A stretch of DNA of 64,000 nucleotides from Mesorhizobium sp. M4B.F.Ca.ET.203.01.1.1 (GTDB lineage Bacteria; Pseudomonadota; Alphaproteobacteria; Rhizobiales; Rhizobiaceae), in the NCBI RefSeq assembly GCF_004791025.1, contig NZ_SRUO01000010.1, positions 1 through 64,000 on the forward strand. Reading direction: 5' to 3'. Each line of letters starts with the position of its first letter. Position 1 is the stretch's first letter. A program made the translations under genes and the position numbers. A model generated the notes under the pieces. That model saw only the letters and a program-made list of their open reading frames with translations, had not been told where the DNA came from and ran no database searches. Shown here piece by piece: positions 62,585 through 64,000 of the stretch.

Positions 62585-64000
62585 ATGTCCCATAATCTGC
62601 AGTTCTACATCGACGGCGCCTGGGTCGATCCGGTCGTTCCGAACAATTTCGACGTCATCGATCCGTCCACCGAGGATGCCTTCGCGCAGATCTCGCTCGG
62701 CACCAAGCCCGATGTCGACAAGGCGGTGGCGGCGGCCAAGCGCGCCTTCAACAGCTTCGGCTTCACCTCGGTCGAGGAGCGGCTCGAGATCCTCAACCGC
62801 GTCATCGAGGTCTACAAGAAGCGCAGCAAGGACCTGGCGCTGGCCGTCTCGCGCGAGATGGGCGCGCCGCGCCAGATGGCGCTGGACAGCCAGGTCGGCG
62901 TCGGCCAGGCGCATCTGGAGAAGATGGCCGAGGTGCTGAAAAGTTTTCAGTTCCGCCACGTGAAGGGCTTGTCGCTCATCGTCAAGGAGCCGATCGGCGT
63001 CGTCGGCCTGATCACCCCGTGGAACTGGCCGCTGAACCAGATCACCTGCAAGGTCGGCCCGGCGCTTGCCGCCGGCTGCACCATGGTGCTGAAGCCGAGC
63101 GAGATTGCGCCGCTCGACGCCATCATCTTCGCCGAGATCATCGACGAGGCAGGCGTGCCGAAGGGCGTCTTCAACCTCGTCAACGGCGATGGCCCGACCG
63201 TCGGCCAGGCGCTGGCCAGCCATCCCGATGTCGACATGATGTCGTTCACCGGCTCGACCCGCGCCGGCATCCTGGTCGCCAAGGCCGCCGCCGACACGGT
63301 CAAGCGCGTGCATCAGGAGCTTGGCGGCAAGTCGGCCAACATCCTGTTCCCCGATGTCGACCTCGAACGAGCCGTCACCAAGGGCGTCGCCGGCTGCTTC
63401 GGCAACAGCGGCCAGTCCTGCAACGCGCCGACCCGCATGTTCGTGCCGCGTGACCGTCACGACGAGGCGGCCGCCCATGCGAAGGCGGCGGCGGAAAAAT
63501 TCACCGTCGGCCCGGCCGACGCGCCGGGCTCGAAGCTCGGCCCGGTGGTCAGCCAGCTCCAGTTCGACAAGATTCAAGGCATGATCCAGAGCGGCATCGA
63601 CGAAGGCGCCACGCTGGTCGCCGGCGGCCCCGGCCGCCCGGCCGAGCTCAACCGCGGCTACTTTGTCCGCCCGACCGTGTTCGCCGACGTCACCCACGAC
63701 ATGCGCATCGCCACTGAAGAAATCTTCGGGCCGGTGCTGGCGATCATGCCCTACGACACGGTGGAGCAGGCGGTCGAGCAGGCCAACGACACCGTCTTCG
63801 GCCTAGCCTCCTACATCCAGGCCAAGGACATCGAGAAGGCGCGCGCCGTCGCCGCCCGCATGCGCTCCGGCAACGTCTACATCAACTACCCCACCTGGGA
63901 CGCCGGCCTGCCCTTCGGCGGCTACAAGCAGTCCGGCAACGGCCGCGAGTATGCCGAATATGGGCTCGAGGATTTCCTGGAGATCAAGGGCATCGCGGGG
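62585..64000 (+). CDS. Aldehyde dehydrogenase, 3' end outside window
   Basis: NAD(P)-dependent ALDH superfamily; 472 codons are visible and the frame is open at the last base, so only a few residues are missing. Catalytic Glu245 (QELGGKSAN) and Cys279 (GQSCNAPTR), NAD-binding TGSTRAG, and TPWNWPLNQ are all present. GAGGAGGA lies just upstream of the ATG. The substrate cannot be read from sequence. Confidence 0.95.
   Translation, partial: MSHNLQFYIDGAWVDPVVPNNFDVIDPSTEDAFAQISLGTKPDVDKAVAAAKRAFNSFGFTSVEERLEILNRVIEVYKKRSKDLALAVSREMGAPRQMALDSQVGVGQAHLEKMAEVLKSFQFRHVKGLSLIVKEPIGVVGLITPWNWPLNQITCKVGPALAAGCTMVLKPSEIAPLDAIIFAEIIDEAGVPKGVFNLVNGDGPTVGQALASHPDVDMMSFTGSTRAGILVAKAAADTVKRVHQELGGKSANILFPDVDLERAVTKGVAGCFGNSGQSCNAPTRMFVPRDRHDEAAAHAKAAAEKFTVGPADAPGSKLGPVVSQLQFDKIQGMIQSGIDEGATLVAGGPGRPAELNRGYFVRPTVFADVTHDMRIATEEIFGPVLAIMPYDTVEQAVEQANDTVFGLASYIQAKDIEKARAVAARMRSGNVYINYPTWDAGLPFGGYKQSGNGREYAEYGLEDFLEIKGIAG

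Overview
The window is high-GC DNA (third codon positions are very GC-rich, and several GTG and TTG starts have good ribosome sites) from an alphaproteobacterium of the order Rhizobiales. Mesorhizobium or a close relative is most likely. This rests on the cyclic beta-1,2-glucan pair ndvB/ndvA, a five-gene hut operon with divergent hutF-hutC, a Paracoccus-type zinc ABC transporter (AztABC), and many large palindromic intergenic repeats of the RIME type. The assignment to genus is inference from gene content. I see no phage, plasmid, CRISPR, rRNA or tRNA. Most of the window looks like ordinary chromosome with a few broken genes.

Layout. At 1-5.5 kb lie the end of a corrinoid protein, a gene closely resembling 4-hydroxyproline-betaine 2-epimerase (hpbD), two paralogous secreted proteins, queF on the other strand, and an old-yellow-enzyme-type N-demethylase; together they suggest catabolism of betaines of proline or hydroxyproline. 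At 5.6-10.5 kb are an HD-like protein, a MarR/membrane-protein pair, a Phd/VapC-type toxin-antitoxin module with a perfect operator palindrome, a shattered polysaccharide deacetylase gene and a GGDEF-EAL protein. At 10.6-13 kb is kbl-tdh (threonine to glycine). At 13.3-19.7 kb are the tyrosine/homogentisate genes: a MarR regulator divergent from hmgA, an MBL hydrolase, fahA, a small membrane protein and a DinB-fold protein, followed by the convergent hppD and its divergent Lrp/AsnC regulator.

At 19.7-23 kb are a DUF442-type phosphatase and aztABC with a Zur-like site. At 23.1 kb is a RidA protein. At 23.6-31.7 kb is the complete histidine utilisation system, hutC-hutF facing hutI-hutH-hutG-hutU-hutD across a perfect HutC-like palindrome. 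At 31.9-42.6 kb are ndvB (2864 residues) and ndvA, which make and export periplasmic cyclic glucan. ccmC, a D-threonine-aldolase-like enzyme and a D-lyxose-isomerase-like cupin follow.

At 45.8-51.7 kb is a minus-strand operon DUF4129-DUF4350-MoxR-DUF58-SpoIIM-RDD, in which every junction overlaps. At 51.9-54.1 kb are two proteins of unknown role and a degraded TPR gene. At 54.3-60.8 kb is a loose minus-strand group: orphan Tat-exported solute-binding protein, esterase, cysteine hydrolase, a DddP-like M24 protein and a GlxA-type regulator. The right end holds an unknown protein, free-methionine-sulfoxide reductase and an aldehyde dehydrogenase cut by the window edge. I did not find a large, clearly unprecedented system. 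The most interesting leads are the DddP-like protein lacking the catalytic Asp, the betaine cluster with a corrinoid partner, a DinB protein standing where maleylacetoacetate isomerase is expected, and the repeat family that has also entered a coding sequence.
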